A stretch of 64,000 nucleotides of DNA from Montifringilla adamsi (lineage: Eukaryota > Chordata > Aves > Passeriformes > Passeridae), in NCBI GenBank assembly GCA_017590115.1, contig JAGGNK010003336.1:1240001-1304000 (forward strand). Direction: 5' to 3'. The translations under genes were made by a program, and so were the position numbers. The notes under the pieces are model-generated. The model saw only the letters and a list, made by a program, of their open reading frames with translations. It did not search any database and was not told the DNA's origin. This document shows, one piece after another, positions 38,291-52,040 of the stretch. The number at the start of each line of letters is the position of its first letter. Positions within the stretch are counted from its first letter, which is position 1.

Positions 38291-39712
38291 GGGGTGCATG
38301 GCACAGACAGGGTGCAGCGGAGCAGGAAGGCTGTGCCCAGGGAGGGCTCTGCCCTCCCCTTCTGTGTCTCTTCTCTGCCCTTCCTGGGGTCTGAAGGAGG
38401 CAGCCCCAGCTTGGAGCACTCTGGTTTGAAGTGTTCCCTGGGTTTTTTGGAGAGGAGGAGTGCCAGGCTGGGCAGAGTGCTGAAGTGGGCTTTAGCACTC
38501 TTGTGGCTGCTGCTGCCAGGCTGGAGCAGCGAGGGGCAGCTGCCAGGGCTGGCAGGGAAGGTGGCCTGTCCCCAAATCTGTGTGTGGCACTGCAGCCTCT
38601 GCCAGAACTGAGGCACTCCTGGAGTGCAGCAGGCACCAGCAAAGGGGAGAGGCTGCTGTTCTCAGTCTGCCTTGCCTCCACCTTGAGCAGGGCTGGCATT
38701 CTGAGCCAGGATTGACAGCAGCTGCCAAGGGGCTCCAGTGCTGAGTATCAGCTCTTGTTTCTCTTCAGCCTCACCAAAATGTGCTGGAAGGCAAGTTCAG
38801 CTTGTTTTATTTAATGTCAGGTCATCCCTCTTTTCATTTTAGTTTTCAGTTTTAAAATAAAATTTAAAAAAATAAAAACGAAGTAGTGAAAGTGGGATTA
38901 TATAGAATTTAGAGAAAAATACCAGTTACATTATTCACCAGATATTACTAAAACATCAGCTAAGTTCCTGAAATGATGATAATTTAATGTCATCTGCAGC
39001 ATCTATTTTGACATACGATGTCAGGAAACATCCTATAAATGATTCACAATTCTTTCTCCTTTTCTCCAGAAATCAAACAGTCCATTCCACAGGTTGCTGA
39101 TCCTGAATGAATATTCTAATTCCTGATAACAAACATTTCATTCAAGTGGTTTGCATTCAACACTCCTGACAGGGTTTCTCATGGGACACCCTCATGGAAA
39201 CTAAGGTATCAAAGTATAAGAGGAAAGGTCCTCTAAAGTATTAAAAACTGGTTAACAGATAAGAAATAAAGGGTAGGAATACATGGACTGCTTTTCTATT
39301 GAAGGGAAACACTCCAAGGCTTTCAGTTGGGATTTGTACTAATCAGCACATTAGCAGAGATCCTGGGGGTTCAAGTGTAGTGGCAATAAAAAAAATTATC
39401 AGGATAATCAAAATGCAAACTGAAACGCTTGGACCTTAAACTCACAGTACTAATAAAACAGCAGGTAAAATTTGGTACTGAAAAGTCCAAAGTAATGCTC
39501 AGGGCAGAATATTAAAACAGGAGGAAGGCAAGAAGAATGCTCAAAATAGGAGGAAAGATCACAGATTTGGAGTCTTTGGCTTAGAAAATAAATGAAAGGG
39601 ATGCATGTGATGGAAGAGACAACATCATAAACAATAAAAAGGGAAAGCATCAGGCATTATTACTTTACTGTTTTTCAAGACGGGTGTGCAGGAACATAAC
39701 CAGCAATCTTAC

Positions 39713-39752
39713 TGGTGAGTAACAAAAAGAAGAGGGAGTTCTTTCTCACAAA
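39713..39752 (-). CDS. Exon CEKELPLLFVTH
   Basis: 40 bases (two in, 12 codons, two out). Acceptor CAAATTAATTTTACAG, donor ACCA-GTAAGA. A + TT gives Ile with the previous exon. One other frame is open (FVRKNSLFFLLLT) but does not join. Confidence 0.52.
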
Positions 39753-40119
39753 CTGTAAAATTAATTTGTGAAGCTCATCGCTACAAGATTTTTGGAAAAT
39801 AAAATTAAACATGGATTCAAAATGTGATTAAACTCTTTAAGGAGAAGCATATTACTGGCTGCTAAAAGCAAGTCTGTTCAAATCTTTTGTCACAGAGACT
39901 GAATTAATGAGCACGGCAGGAAAAGCATTTCCCTGTGCATTCCCATTGCTAGTGCTCCCTCCTTGGTCACTCTGAGAGACCGAGAGCAGAACGAGGTGGG
40001 CTTCTCCTGTGATGTCCTGCAGGAGCTTCTAGTGGCTGTGGAAAGGTGCAGCACAGAACAGCTGCTCATTGTTTTTGCTGTTAGGGCTTCTTCCCACCTC
40101 TCAGGTCCCCTCTGTTTAC

Positions 40120-40146
40120 TTTCTGAATTTATTGTTATCCCGCAGA
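40120..40146 (-). CDS. Exon CGITINSE
   Basis: 27 bases (two in, one out). Acceptor TTTAATCTCTCTTGCTCAAG, donor CAGAAA-GTAAAC. G + TC makes Val, giving VCGITINSEI across the junctions. Confidence 0.48.
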
Positions 40147-40540
40147 CTTGAGCAAGAGAGATTAAATTTAAAAGGCAAAACAAAATTAGTCACCTGAAAT
40201 CAAGCACATAGAGAAGAAAAAATCGGAAGTCCAGAATGGACTTTGCCTGTTTAGTTTTGTTCTGTTTTTACCTCTGGTAAAGGAAAAAGAGTAGTAGTAT
40301 CAGAATGTGTGCCATTCACCTGTGATTCTCACAACTGAGGTTTTTCTTTTCCCTTCTGCAGGAATATGTGACTGATCCTATTTTTAAATGGCCTTTCAGA
40401 AAGACCATTTATATTTAGGGAGAAATATCTTTGACTGTGAATTAGGGATTAGCATAAGGGGATTTTTCCGTGGCCGGAAGATGATGCTGTATTTCCCACT
40501 GCAATGACTCCCTGGTAAGTCTGTGCTCTGCAGTGCTCAC

Positions 40541-40585
40541 CATCACTCACAGGTGGAGCAAAGCCATCCAGTGACCCCAGAGCCC
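40541..40585 (-). CDS. Exon ALGSLDGFAPPVSD
   Basis: 45 bases (two in, 14 codons, one out). Acceptor CAAATGCCTTTCCATGTCAG, donor GATG-GTGAGC. The other frames meet stops before this donor. A second donor inside (CACCT-GTGAGT) would allow a shorter exon. Confidence 0.55.
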
Positions 40586-42446
40586 CTGACATGGAAAGGC
40601 ATTTGGGAGTGTTCTGGTGGGTGGGAGCAGTGAAGCTGAATGCTCATGACATGGCTCTGGAATAAGGAAAGCTGGAAAAGGAAAGGGCTCTGCTGACCTT
40701 CCTAATGGCTGCATATTTAGCCTGAATTTAGAGATTTTCTGATGTGGGCTTGGAGTTTTTTTCCTGTGTTTGATGATGATCTTTCCAGTCATTTTGCCTT
40801 TGTGGATTTGTCAATATGCAGCTGATTGTCTTCGCCTGGGTTCCTCCTTTCCACACCCTGCTTTCCGTGGCCACTCTGCCGATGCCCTTTGCAGACACAG
40901 CCGGGGCTGGGCAGACTCAGGGGGGCACAGCCCTGTCAGGGACTGGAAGGTCACACCACAGGAACGGGCTGCAAGGAGAGCAGGAGGTGGGCACAGCCCC
41001 TCACATCCCATCCCAGCCTCTTTATGCGAGATGGGTGTATTTTCCTTCTTCCTTTTGTTATGCAAAGTTTATCTCATTTTCTTCAGTTTAATTAAATCCT
41101 TTTCTTTGTGGAACTGTCAAAATCTGTCTCTGCATCTCCAACTTCAAGAGAATGAAAATCTCTGGCTAAGAAATCCTTTGTAGCTTCCAATGGTAAATAG
41201 ATCAGCAGATCCTATTGTTGATTCCTCTCAGGTCTTGTGTTTGTTGCTGCCTCATATAAAGTTGGCCACTGCATGTTGAGGAGGTTCACAGACTGATATC
41301 TTGATTTCTCTGCTGATGATAATTGAACTAATATTAAGCATATCAGTGCTTCAAATAAAATACCATCAGCCAAACCAGGCCTGTTTGCATCAGTCAGTTT
41401 AGCCACCTACTGCTTTTCAATATCCTAATTCTGTGGAATTAGGGGCGGCCACTGATTAAAATCAAGTGACCCTCTCTGCTGGTGAAGGTCAAGTGGGGGC
41501 TAATGCAGCAAAATGCATGTAAATGTCACAGTAACATTTATGGGGTTTTTTGCCTACTTCAGTTCAGGAACTGAGCAAAGTATTATGCCTTCTGTGAATA
41601 ATTTACAGATGAAAACAAAGGGAAGAGACAATGACTCACTGGTCCTGATGGGTCTTTTCCAATTTGTTGCATTCTCTGGTTCTGGGATGAAATGGCATGT
41701 CCAAAATCACTGGGCAGTGACACGTCCAGGTTTCCTGATATTCTGCCCTGAGCCACCTGCTTTTCCCTCAGTGCTAATGGTGTTATAACTGATGGTGGCA
41801 TTAGAAGTGTGATTACTGCCATCATTATTTTTAGTCTATGAAACTGCATGCATGACCATGTTTCACTTGGAAAGAAAAGTAAATTATTTAAATAGCTATT
41901 TAATTGGGACTTCTGGTGACATAGAAACTCCAACAATTATCTACAGCATGTGAGAATACATGCAGCCCTCAGCAAAAGAGAATGGGCCCATCCCCAAATT
42001 ATTCCATCTGGCAGAATCAGTACCTGCTGTAGTTCACACATGAATAGCATTAATTTGCATGTAAATAGAGGCCTACATGCTTCTGTGGAGCTAAAAGCTG
42101 TATTTCAACATTTCACAGTGGAATTAGGCAGTGGGCACATCACTACATGGTGGTTCAACCTTGCAGTGACGTGCCAGCTAAAATAATTTTAAATGCTCCT
42201 CTCCATATTTCCCGGTAGGATTATTTATTGAAGTAGTGTGTAAGAGCTCAGAAGAATCCTCTATTGAAATGCTGCCAGCTCCCAGCTATGATGCTGACAT
42301 TGATGTTGTCAGCTGAGATTAAGCATTGGTCTTAATGAATGCTGACAGTCATGTTTCTTAGGTATGGTCCTGTACTTCCTTTCAGCAAAGAACCAAAATA
42401 GAAAGGCTGGACATGCAGAGAAAGAGGCAGTAGCAGGGGTATTTAC

Positions 42447-42486
42447 CTGCTACTCGAGCTTTATTCTTTCCTTTCTGCTTGTTTTC
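42447..42486 (-). CDS. Basic exon ENKQKGKNKARVA
   Basis: 40 bases. Starts on a whole codon after GTTAGTGCTGCACTTCTCAG and leaves one base at donor GCAG-GTAAAT. It is the only frame without a stop. Lysine/arginine-rich linker; the leftover G with GG makes Gly. Confidence 0.65.
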
Positions 42487-42740
42487 CTGAGAAGTGCAGC
42501 ACTAACAGTTAACATTTTCATATCAAGATGTTACAGCAAATGTTCCTGTATTGCTTTCAGGTAAAATAAATATATACACCGTGTTCCTCCAGCAAGGCTC
42601 TCAGAGGAACTGGGACATTCCAGACTGACTACACAGAATGAAATCAGTCCTGCCACTATGTTTGTCACTGAAACTGCGGGAAAAACAAAAACCCTCCAAC
42701 AACATTTTTAATGTTAGAGAGTCAAGGCATTACTTTATTC

Positions 42741-42943
42741 ACAGAATGACTGGCTTAGAAGAGACTTTCAAGACCATCGAGTCCAACCCAGCCCCAACAC
42801 CCCAACTAAACCCTGGCACCCAGTGCCACATCCAGGCTTTGTTAAACACATCCACGGATGGTGACTCCATCACCTCCCAGGGAAGGCCATTCCAGAACTT
42901 TATCACCCTTTCTGTAAAAAACTTTTTTGTTCTCCAGCCAGGA
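42741..42943 (-). mobile_element. CR1 LINE, 5'-truncated copy
   Basis: Reverse-complement avian CR1 tail. It begins TCACAGAATGACTGGCTTAG, continues CAAGACCATCGAGTCCAACC, CCAGTGCCACATCCAGGCTT, GATGGTGACTCCATCACCTC and CAGGGAAGGCCATTCCAGAA. Similarity fades after about 42943. It lies in the intron between the 42.5- and 43.2-kb exons, in the sense orientation of the gene. Confidence 0.93.
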
Positions 42944-43196
42944 TGTTGTTCTGGCCAGGATGTACCACACAAACCATCTAATGCACACATAGCCCGGGTG
43001 TGCAGAGAGAATCATTCCATGACAGACGTTTCTGCAGGATGTTCTCCCAAACTTTGTACTGTCAAAACCCACAGAGATGCACTGTTTTAAAGTTAATTGG
43101 TCCAGAGCTGAGCAACTGCCAGTATTCAGTTTCCCATTGGATCTGAATCTCCTTACCTCCACTGTTAATTAGATCTTCATTCTTTGATTTTCTTAC

Positions 43197-43241
43197 CAGT
43201 CCTTTCCTGAGCAGATGTCTCCAACCTGCCAGTGGCAGAGT
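43197..43241 (-). CDS. Exon TLPLAGWRHLLRKGL
   Basis: 45 bases, 15 whole codons. Acceptor CTGCAAACGTCTACCCCAG, donor GACTG-GTAAGA. It joins RITLVK before and ENKQKG after without any split codon. A second acceptor (next base 43225) would give only WRHLLRKGL. Confidence 0.58.
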
Positions 43242-43406
43242 CTGGGGTAGACGTTTGCAGATGGCCACTGATGCTCTGTTGATGGCAGCTGGTGGCCCTT
43301 TATCTTTTGGACTACTCACAGTACTTCATCAGACCCTGCCTGGTGGAACTATGACCTGGAAAGAAACTTGAAATTCTTTTTCCCAGGGCAAAGACAAACA
43401 AAATAC

Positions 43407-43456
43407 CTTGACTAAAGTGATACGAAAATTTTCAAACTGGTATGTTTTCCATCGTG
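43407..43456 (-). CDS. Exon RWKTYQFENFRITLVK
   Basis: 50 bases (two in, 16 codons, none out). Acceptor AAATACTGAGTCAG is weak in pyrimidines. Donor CAAG-GTATTT is good. Strongly protein-like sequence. The intron to the next chosen exon is 165 bases. Confidence 0.58.
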
Positions 43457-44208
43457 CTGACTCAGTATTTCCTTTGACAGATTGGTTAACATTTCCTTCC
43501 CCCTGACCACAGAAACCTTAGGTATGATCACATTGCCATTAAGTTTGTCTTTTGACCCTTTCCAAGCACATATTTGATGGGGCTTTTCCGAGGGTCTGCA
43601 CTGCAGTTAAGTCCCAGTTGTATTCAGACAGAGCAACTGAGGTTCCATTTCAGAGCCTCAAGCTTGATGTGGTTTTAAATTTGTTTAGCTCATTTACACC
43701 TGGTTCTTGGGACATGCACAGTGTAGAAAGCTCCTTGCCTGTGATGGCAGGGAACACTTTGCTATTGTACAAATACGCTGTTTCCTTGCAAAAGGAAGGT
43801 GACACTGTTAAATTCAACAGCTACCCTTTCATGTTAGAACTCCCCTGAGCAAAATCTTGGAATTAACTCCCCTAGTTACTAAATATGGAAAAGGCTTGCA
43901 AATAGTGATGGGGACTGGTAGCTGCAGACTGCAAGGAGCTGTTGCCTGGGTAAAGACCAAGGTGAGTGTGTTATAGATACATATTATAATGCTGACTTTT
44001 CACAAACATTTAAATGGATTTTATGTGTAATATTAAACTTACTTTATTATAAAGATAGTTTTTATTTCTGTTGTTAATTAAGCTTGGACATAGTAGGGAA
44101 ATAGCTGATATCGGTGTGCTTGTGTTAAAATGCCTGCTGGGATGGGAGAACAGCCAATGCACACAGGGTGAGCACACCTGGACACATCTGCCAGCCATCA
44201 GCACTCAC

Positions 44209-44241
44209 CCTCTGAAGGCAGAGTGTGCCATGGCCCAGAAA
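44209..44241 (-). CDS. Exon SGPWHTLPSE
   Basis: 33 bases (two in, 10 codons, one out). Very good acceptor GTCCTTTTTTATCATCACCTGCAG and donor AGAGG-GTGAGT. All three frames are open. The chosen one gives Ala at the next junction (G + CA). Upstream partner not securely found. Confidence 0.5.
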
Positions 44242-47200
44242 CTGCAGGTGATGATAAAAAAGGACTAAAACCACAGCCAAGGGATCTGCATGCTCTAAAA
44301 AGGCAGAGCCAAGGAGGAGCCAGGCTAAACAGCTCTTGGAACATGTAAACTAGTTTGGGGAAAAGTTTCCTATGCATAAGGGCCCGTGAATATGCAACAG
44401 GTCGATGTAAGGGAAAAGGTATGTAGGGGGTATCCCCAAGAAAACAGGATGCCCCTGGCTGAGTGCCAAGATGCATCCATCGGCACTGAGCGGCCAGCAG
44501 GCACTGCATGCACAGGGATCAGCCTGCAACAAATCAGGCCATGCTCCCGCTCCTCCTTCCCTGGAAAATTCAAACAGAAGTTGCCCCGAGGCAGCAGGGA
44601 TGTGTTTCCTCGTGAATTTTTACTGCAGCTCAACTGCAATCAAGCAATTCCGTGATGGCAGCGTTGAAACCTGAGTGCATAATGTGTGCTTAATACTTCA
44701 ACCCCAGAGCAGACACACTCTGGAAGTGCATTAGGACAGGCTTTAAGGTATATTCCTTTAAGTAAAACAAATAGATTTTGCTCTCCGTTTTTGAGGCTTT
44801 TTCCGATGCACTATTTACAGACTTGTGTATTGAAATATCATAATGAAGGAGGGGAAAAAAGAAACCTCGGCATGGTCTTCCAGAAGGAAGGCAAATGTCT
44901 TGTGATGGTATGAAGTGGGTTTATTGGTGTTTACTGTGGGAGGTGCAATCCAGGGTCAGATAATGAGGTGGGAAAAGCAAACAACAGGGTCGTGGTAAAG
45001 AACAAGGTCCTGCCTTCCGCTTGACATTCAGGTTCAAAGAGGGTGAATTTGAGCCTTTTCTATACTGCAGTGAAGACAAGAGAACTTCTCTCCCTCTTCC
45101 CATGTCCTCTGTAAGGACAGGATGAAAAAGCTGGGTGGTGAAAGCTCATGGAAGGGCAGGTCCATTTCCAGCTGGGTGCCCCTTCCGTGCAGCCCAGGAG
45201 GAGCAGAGCAGACAGGCTGAGGAGAGTGAAGGGCTGTGTTAAACATTCCTGTCCATGGGCATCGTCCCTCAGACTGCCCTTCCTGCAGGTGGGATAAAGT
45301 GACGTCCTTGGGAGCATCCTGAGAAACAAACGCCCCACCCACAAAGCTGCTCCTGTTGTTGTTTGCTGTGGTTGCCAATCTGTTTCAGAGGGTAAGTGGA
45401 TGAATGAACACCCCTATTGACACTTCCTTTGTGGGAATGCGATCAGGTTTTCATATTAACAAAATTCCTTCAAATGCAGGGCAATTATTGACACTCTTTT
45501 AATATATATCTTGGAGGCAAGCTCCAGGTTGTTACTTTGTTTTCTTTCAATATATCACACTATTGCAGTGCCAGGCTATTTTCACAAAGAAATGAGTTGT
45601 ATCTTTATACCAAGTGCTGTTAAAGAGGATTATAAATAGGCTTTAGACTACAGGCTATAGCTTTGCTTTGCAGTTGAAAAAAAAAAAACATCAATCACCT
45701 GGCTGAGACTAAATCCTAACATCTCACCTTCCTAACAGATTTTAAAGGTCACTGATGTATAGAAATGTTCAGCTTAATCTTAAATGCATTGACTAGTCTG
45801 GCAAAAGCATTTTAGGGTCTTTTCCTTTTTATTTTCTGCCAGCTATTTAAAATGTGAAAGAAGTGTCACTTATAACTAAAGAGTGGATCTTCAAGAGAAG
45901 GCAGAGTACCAGAGATTGGACTTGAATCTCAGAATGGTCTCTGCAGCTTTTGCTCTGCTTTTCAGTCAATCTGATTCCTAATGTTTGCAGATTGCACTGG
46001 TTCACCCCCACTCCCCCAAACAGGTTATCAGCAATCAGCTACATGCTGGGGACACAGAACAACCTCAAATGAGCTCCAGCCTAAAAATAGCCATTTTCAC
46101 ATTAAAATCTTGAATCAGGCAGGAGAATGGGCTGCAGCTGGGACATCTTGTATTTGCTTATGTCACCAATGGCAAACACCTACAACAACAAAAATATCTC
46201 CTCCACTCTGGAGTTGTTGGGATTCTGCTTATTAAACATATTCCTTGTTGCAATTATGTAACAGATACACAAAATAAGCTGCAAATTGATTTCAGATACC
46301 GGTCGGTAAAATAAATAGGACCATTTTCAGTCTGCATTCATCCAGACATAGCTATGATTAATGTCCAATTTTACCCCCCAAAACCAGCACCAGGTAAGGA
46401 ATTTACTGCTCTTAACATGCTGCTGTTTGTTGGCAGACACAAAGAGGCATGCAAAGATGAGTCAGAGCCTGTTAGACTGAGTTCTGCTCTTTGGAGTGGA
46501 TGCGTTTGTCTTCCCCAGTCACCGTTCCACGGGACGCGGCCCCGCTCTCCTGGGATGGCTGAGCACCTGCCTGCCCGTGGGAAGCAGGGAATGCATTCCT
46601 TGTTTTGCTGTGCTTGTGTGCACAAGCCTTTGCTTTACTATTAAACTGTCTTTATCTCAACCCACGAGTTTTCTCACTTTCTCTCTTCTGACTCTCTCCC
46701 TCATCATGCTGGGGACAGCGAGCCAGTGACTGTGTGCTTTAACCCACCACATACTCGTAAGCTTTAGGGTTTTATTTTCCAAAATTTCCAATGAGAGGCA
46801 CAAGATAAACCTCAGATATTTTCATGTTCTTGCCCTGTATTATTTTGTCTTCACTTCTGCTTCCATTTTCTGTTTTACTTTCCAAATTTCTCCAAGTTTG
46901 CAAAAGAAATCTGGATAAGATCCAAACAGGAAGAACTTCTTCTGTTGATTGCAATCCGCTTGTTGACTGATTTCCTCTCACTATCCCAGCCATCATTTCT
47001 GAAGAAACACTTATTTCCCTGAGTAAAGGTATAATTCTGGCACGTGGTATATGGAAGTAATACTCTCAAGATAAGTTTACCTTCACATCATAGCTGGATT
47101 AAGTTCCAGCACTAGGAAATGGGGAAGGAGATGGCTTCTTGGGCTCTGTGCCTAGCATTGTAAGCATTATAGGATGGAAGGAAGCTGGATGCCCTCCTGC

Positions 47201-50200
47201 AAGATGTGCTATAATTCAGCCACAACTTACTGGATCTAAGGATTGCTTACATGGAAGAAAGCAATAATTCATTTGCTAGTAGGATTTATTGGATGAAATT
47301 CTTTGGCCTGGACAATGCAAATCCAACTGGATAGTCACAGCTCTCCTTGCTTACTTTAAAATCTATGAATGCTACAGGCTGATTCAGCTTGTGTTTGGTG
47401 AGATTGTGTTAAATTTCTTATCTGTAAGACTTGCTGAAATAAGATGTTAGGAACTGGCATCTTGAGCTGCATGTGACTGTGCAGCATCTGTTTGGGAGCA
47501 TAGATTTATCTCACTGCCTTTTCAGCTTTGTTTCCTTGATGTATCTGAAAGGTTTGGTAATGCTAGCAATGTGCCAGGGAGTCCAGTGCTAAGGGCCTAA
47601 ATGAAAATATTCAGAGCCGTACTACAGCCCATTTAAAGCCAAGTTACACAGAGTTATCAGCAGCAGAGGAGAGGCTGCTGAAAATGTTGGTCTGTCCATT
47701 TACCCAGGAGCAGAGGGGCTGTGGTGGGGCTCTCACAGTGCTGCTCCAAAATGGATTCAATTCTCTATCAGAAGTGGGCTATCACAGATATTCTTCATAT
47801 CTTTTTTTAGCAAGCACAGGATCAGTTCAGCCTCTAAGATGTCAAACAATAGCAAAAGCATCCTGTGTATGGATAAATTTACTTAAACATAACAGAAAAG
47901 CTTATGAGGAAAAAAATCCTGAAAATTAAAACATGAAAAATGAGTGATGTGAAATGAACAAAATGGCTCAATTGATAAGGGAGGATTTTCTCACTTTCAG
48001 AAAAAAGCCCCACACCCACAGTTTTGGACTAAACTGGAAAGGCACTCTCTCTGGATATTTCTATTTGCCTAGAATTTTGCCAGCTTTAAAAAAATTAATG
48101 TTAGGGGGGAAAAAGACTGTGTAAGAAGCATGACTGAGCAGTATGAAAATGAGAGGAAAACTAAGATAAGGATTTTTTTTGAGGGAGTCCTTCTTCCTTT
48201 GGAAGGCAAAGCCTAGGTGTGTGAGATCTCCACTGGAATTGCTGCTGAGAAGTCCCTGAGCTAAGAAAGGGAAAGGTGTGAGTTGAGTACAGTCTCTAAT
48301 GCAAGGCAGTGTATATAACCAGCCATGCACTGAAGTGTATCATTAAATAAGCATGTAAATAGACTGTGTTTGGTTTTATTTCAATTTGCTTTAAAATTTT
48401 TTTACTGCATTTGCTAATAATGTACTTGCTTAATAATTTGGAAACAATAAAACCCAGTACATATACAAATCCATACCAAAAATGAGATATCTACCCTAAA
48501 AGGGAATAGGTAGAGCCATGGAAGTCAGTAAGAGATGAGCAGAGTAATTAGTTCTATAACCCCAGTGCTTTACTAAAGGCATATTTAGAATATTTATGTA
48601 AACAAGTAATTGTTTAGATGCCCTCATTTTCCACAACCACCTCCCAGCACAACTAGCTCCTGGTACACTCATGGAATAAAAATGGATATAGCCTTGAGCT
48701 GCCATCAGCTGCCACTGCACTTGGAGAACTGGCATTTGCTTTGCAAAGCAAAATCAGCATTGCAGTGCCCTTACTTTCAAAATTACCCTTACAACCACTG
48801 TACCACGCTTGGGTCACAAAAGGTGGAAAGGCTCCTTTTGAAATTTTGTCTTCTCTTATTCTTATTGATTCTTCTCTGATTCATATTGATTTCCACACCT
48901 GGCAGCCTGGTGTGCAGTAGGGGTTTGTATCAGGGCAGAAAGGCCTAATTTCCTGTCTGTGGAAGGGGAAAACCACTTGGATTGGCTTAACCAGCTTATT
49001 CTTCTGACCATGATGCAAACCTTGCCATTATTGTTTGCTTGTTCCATGGCGTGTCCTGAACCAGCCATCCTGAACTAAGACATGATACTTTTATAGGAAG
49101 CAAGTCTCTGAACCTTGGAGGAAAATGACAGAAATAGCTCTTCCTTCCCTGCAAATCCTGTTTGTGTTGTAGAATGATGGCTGCACTTGCTTGCTAGATC
49201 TCCCTCATGAAACAGAGCTTTGCTCTCTCCTCTGGCTGGAGTGGTGACCTCAACACAAACCCTCTGGAGTGAAACATCCCATCTCCAGAGAGAGCAGGGT
49301 GGAAGGTGGGGGTCATGTTTAAGGAATAGGCATGGAACAGGGAAACTTTTTCCCTCATTCCATCGGTTGGACTTGTTTCTACTGCAAGGGGACTTTTGTA
49401 CTCAGTCCAACACAAAAAAAGTCTGTTAGTTAAACAGGTAAATAGGTGTGTCATTGTGGGGATCAACTTTTCTAATTCCTTCCTCAAACCCATTTACACT
49501 TTTATTCTCCTAAATATTAAATTATACTGAACTCCAAAGTGTAACTGAAGATTCTGTGGAACAGTACTTTTATTTTGTCCAATAACCTGTTACCAGCTTG
49601 ATGAAACACTGAGTATCTGACTCTTTAACCATCTTTTCTGTTCCTGGCTTTCTCTCTGGTCTGCCAGAAGTGCTGTGAGTGGTCCTTAGAAAACCACTGA
49701 GACCCACTCTAACTCTGTTTCTCAATGGAAATTGAGGTAATTGCAGATACACACTCGAAAGAAAGAATTTATTATTTACTAGGAGGGAAAATAAGCTAGA
49801 TGACTGCATGACTCTTTACTTTGAGGGACTTTAACATACATTTAGTACAGCCAAATTGCATGACAATAGATCTGAAGTCAAATTTAAAGAGTTTTGGCAT
49901 CTTATTTTAAAAAATTCTTTCCTATGACTGGTGAGTAGTGGAGAAGAAGGGGGAGACAGAGCTGAGGAGAGAGCCCTTTGTTACCCTGTCCACACGCAAA
50001 CCTCAACATCTGAGCCCGCCCTCCTCATCCTGCCACGAGGCAGTGAATTCCTGTAGAGAAGTGGCACAAATGGCTGGAAGCTGTATCTGCCTTGCTTGCC
50101 ACAGGTTAATCTAGAGATGGCAGTGCTGCCGAGGTGGGTCTCTGTGCAGGTTGGCTGGCAGGAGTCAGCCAAAGACTCTGAATCCCTCGGTGTGGAGTTT

Positions 50201-52040
50201 CTGTGTCCCGCTGAGCGGATGCTGCCCTGACTCTGTCTGTTGGAAGCTTTTCCACAGGAGCTCAGCCCTGGCACTGCTTGGGGAGGGCAAACTGGGCATG
50301 CAAGTCAGGTTCTCGTAATGTGTGAGGAGTGGGAAACGTCCTTAACAAAGCTGAGTCAGCTGGGAAGGAGTGCAAAATGTGAGAGAGATTAGCCAACACA
50401 CACAGAGCCTGAGAGGTAAACTCTGCATTAGTGAGTGGAGCCATACATGAGCCTGTTAAAATGACACAGCAAAATGGACATCTCTCTTGTTGGAAAGGGG
50501 ATTTCTGCAAATCCTGATGCAGCTGGAGGCAACAGCAGAAGTCCCATCCCTGCAATAATTCTTGGGTCACACTGGATACATGGCTATACCCAGTCTGCTC
50601 TAACTTTTCATTGCAATCGTGTCATATTGTGGAGGGGAAGAGAACAATCTCATTCCTGCACTTATGAAGGGGAATAGCTGCAGTTAATTGGTCTGCTAAA
50701 CAGTTAATCCAGTGAATGGGTGTTCTCTACCAGCACTCAGGTCATGTGAGGTAAATTGGCCAAGCACAAACAGAAGCTGGGGTCCAAAAGGCGAGTTGGT
50801 GGCCAGGCCCTCCCGGAACGCTCGGTGCCAGGGCGAGCGCAGGCAGAGACAGACATCTAGTGGTGCCCTGGCAGCAGTGTGACAGTGCTGCTCTGCACAG
50901 CCACAAACACAGCCTGGCAGCCCTCTCTCCCCACCTGTGCCCACGCTGGCTCCAGTACAGTACAGCAAAAACCAGCCATACATTCTGTGTTATTCAATTA
51001 TCAGCCCAAACTCCCTTTTCTGCTCTCCCGCATAAACAGCACTGATGGTCTGAGGCTGTTTCGTCTGAGAGCCCTGAAGGAGCCCCAGGGTAACAGAGAA
51101 TCGGGGTGACAGAGAATCAGACATCCATCCTTTCAAGGATGATTCTTCCATTTAATGTGGGATCTTAACATGAATACATTATTATGTCTTGTTTCTTTGA
51201 GCAAACCATCAAGTTACTGCCTTGTTAGGTGTGGAGGTTTTCCAGTTCAAATAATTGCAGTATCATATGGATTATAACAAACACTTATCATGGCATTTTA
51301 TTTTATTTAAATGGTAACTTTACATACTTTTATGCTGGCTAAAAGGCATAATCTTTATACTCCCTGCAAATGTGAACAATTTTCTGTGTGAGGTTTGTCT
51401 TGTGGCATTATCTGCATAAGAAAACTTGAGTATTTAACATGATATGGGCTTGCATGGAGGCTACCAGGACCACCTTGTTCAGACTGACAATAATGAATGT
51501 CTGTGTTGGCACTTTTCAGAATTAGTCCACCCCCTGGTGTAAATTAATGGCCTGACCGAGGTTCCAGTGTGGATCTCTGGGGGTGAGAAGACACTCCCAG
51601 ATTTGCCTCAGCACGCAGTGCTGAGAAGAGCTGCCTGGAAGAGAGCACACCAGCTTTCCTAACTTTACAAACCTTGTCTTAATATCTTAATATTGCCGAG
51701 GGTGATAAGAAAATGCATACCAAACCCCTTGGAGAACCGACAGAGAGAGAGGTGAGGAGTGTCTTTAAATCAAACAGCTCTCCAGGATCCTCTCTAGGAC
51801 TGGCTGTTAGTTTTCAGCCCCAGTAGTCTCTGTTAATTCACTTGCTTCCTCAGCTGAGCTTTCAGATTACTCAAAACCCCTTTGGGTCACAGAGTTCCTC
51901 TGCTAGTCGTGTTCTGTAGTCTTGGACAAATGCTTGGTTGCCCATCCCAGTTGACCACCCTCATTTTAGAATAAAGTCAGTTAATTCAATCTGAAGGTGA
52001 AAAATCCCCTTGTGCCCTAACTCCCAGCTTCTGTGAATAC
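44242..52040 (-). other. Intronic interval, exons probably missed
   Basis: About 7.8 kb between two exon blocks. Only weak exon candidates (47.25 kb; another at about 48.8 kb with donor GAAA-GTAAGG) were seen, and the phases are not determined. No recognisable repeat. Confidence 0.4.
47251..47275 (-). CDS. Weak exon candidate QMNYCFLP
   Basis: 25 bases with donor CCAT-GTAAGC and acceptor CAATAAATCCTACTAG. Leaves one base, which would join SGPWHT in phase. A second frame is open, and the pyrimidine tract is poor. Confidence 0.22.

Larger units (their letters stand above)
37415..39712 (-). other. Intron with pentanucleotide repeat and minisatellite
   Basis: A 2.3-kb intron that holds the (TAAAA)n run at 37.58 kb, a GC-rich minisatellite at 38.0-38.3 kb and GC-rich flanks to about 38.7 kb. 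The long open frames on both strands here (up to 274 codons) come from the 27-base period and are not genes. Confidence 0.6.

Noticed and set aside
37862..38728. Long overlapping open frames on both strands (up to 274 codons)
   Set aside because: They follow a 27-29-base minisatellite; proline- or glycine-rich repeats in every frame are a by-product of the period.
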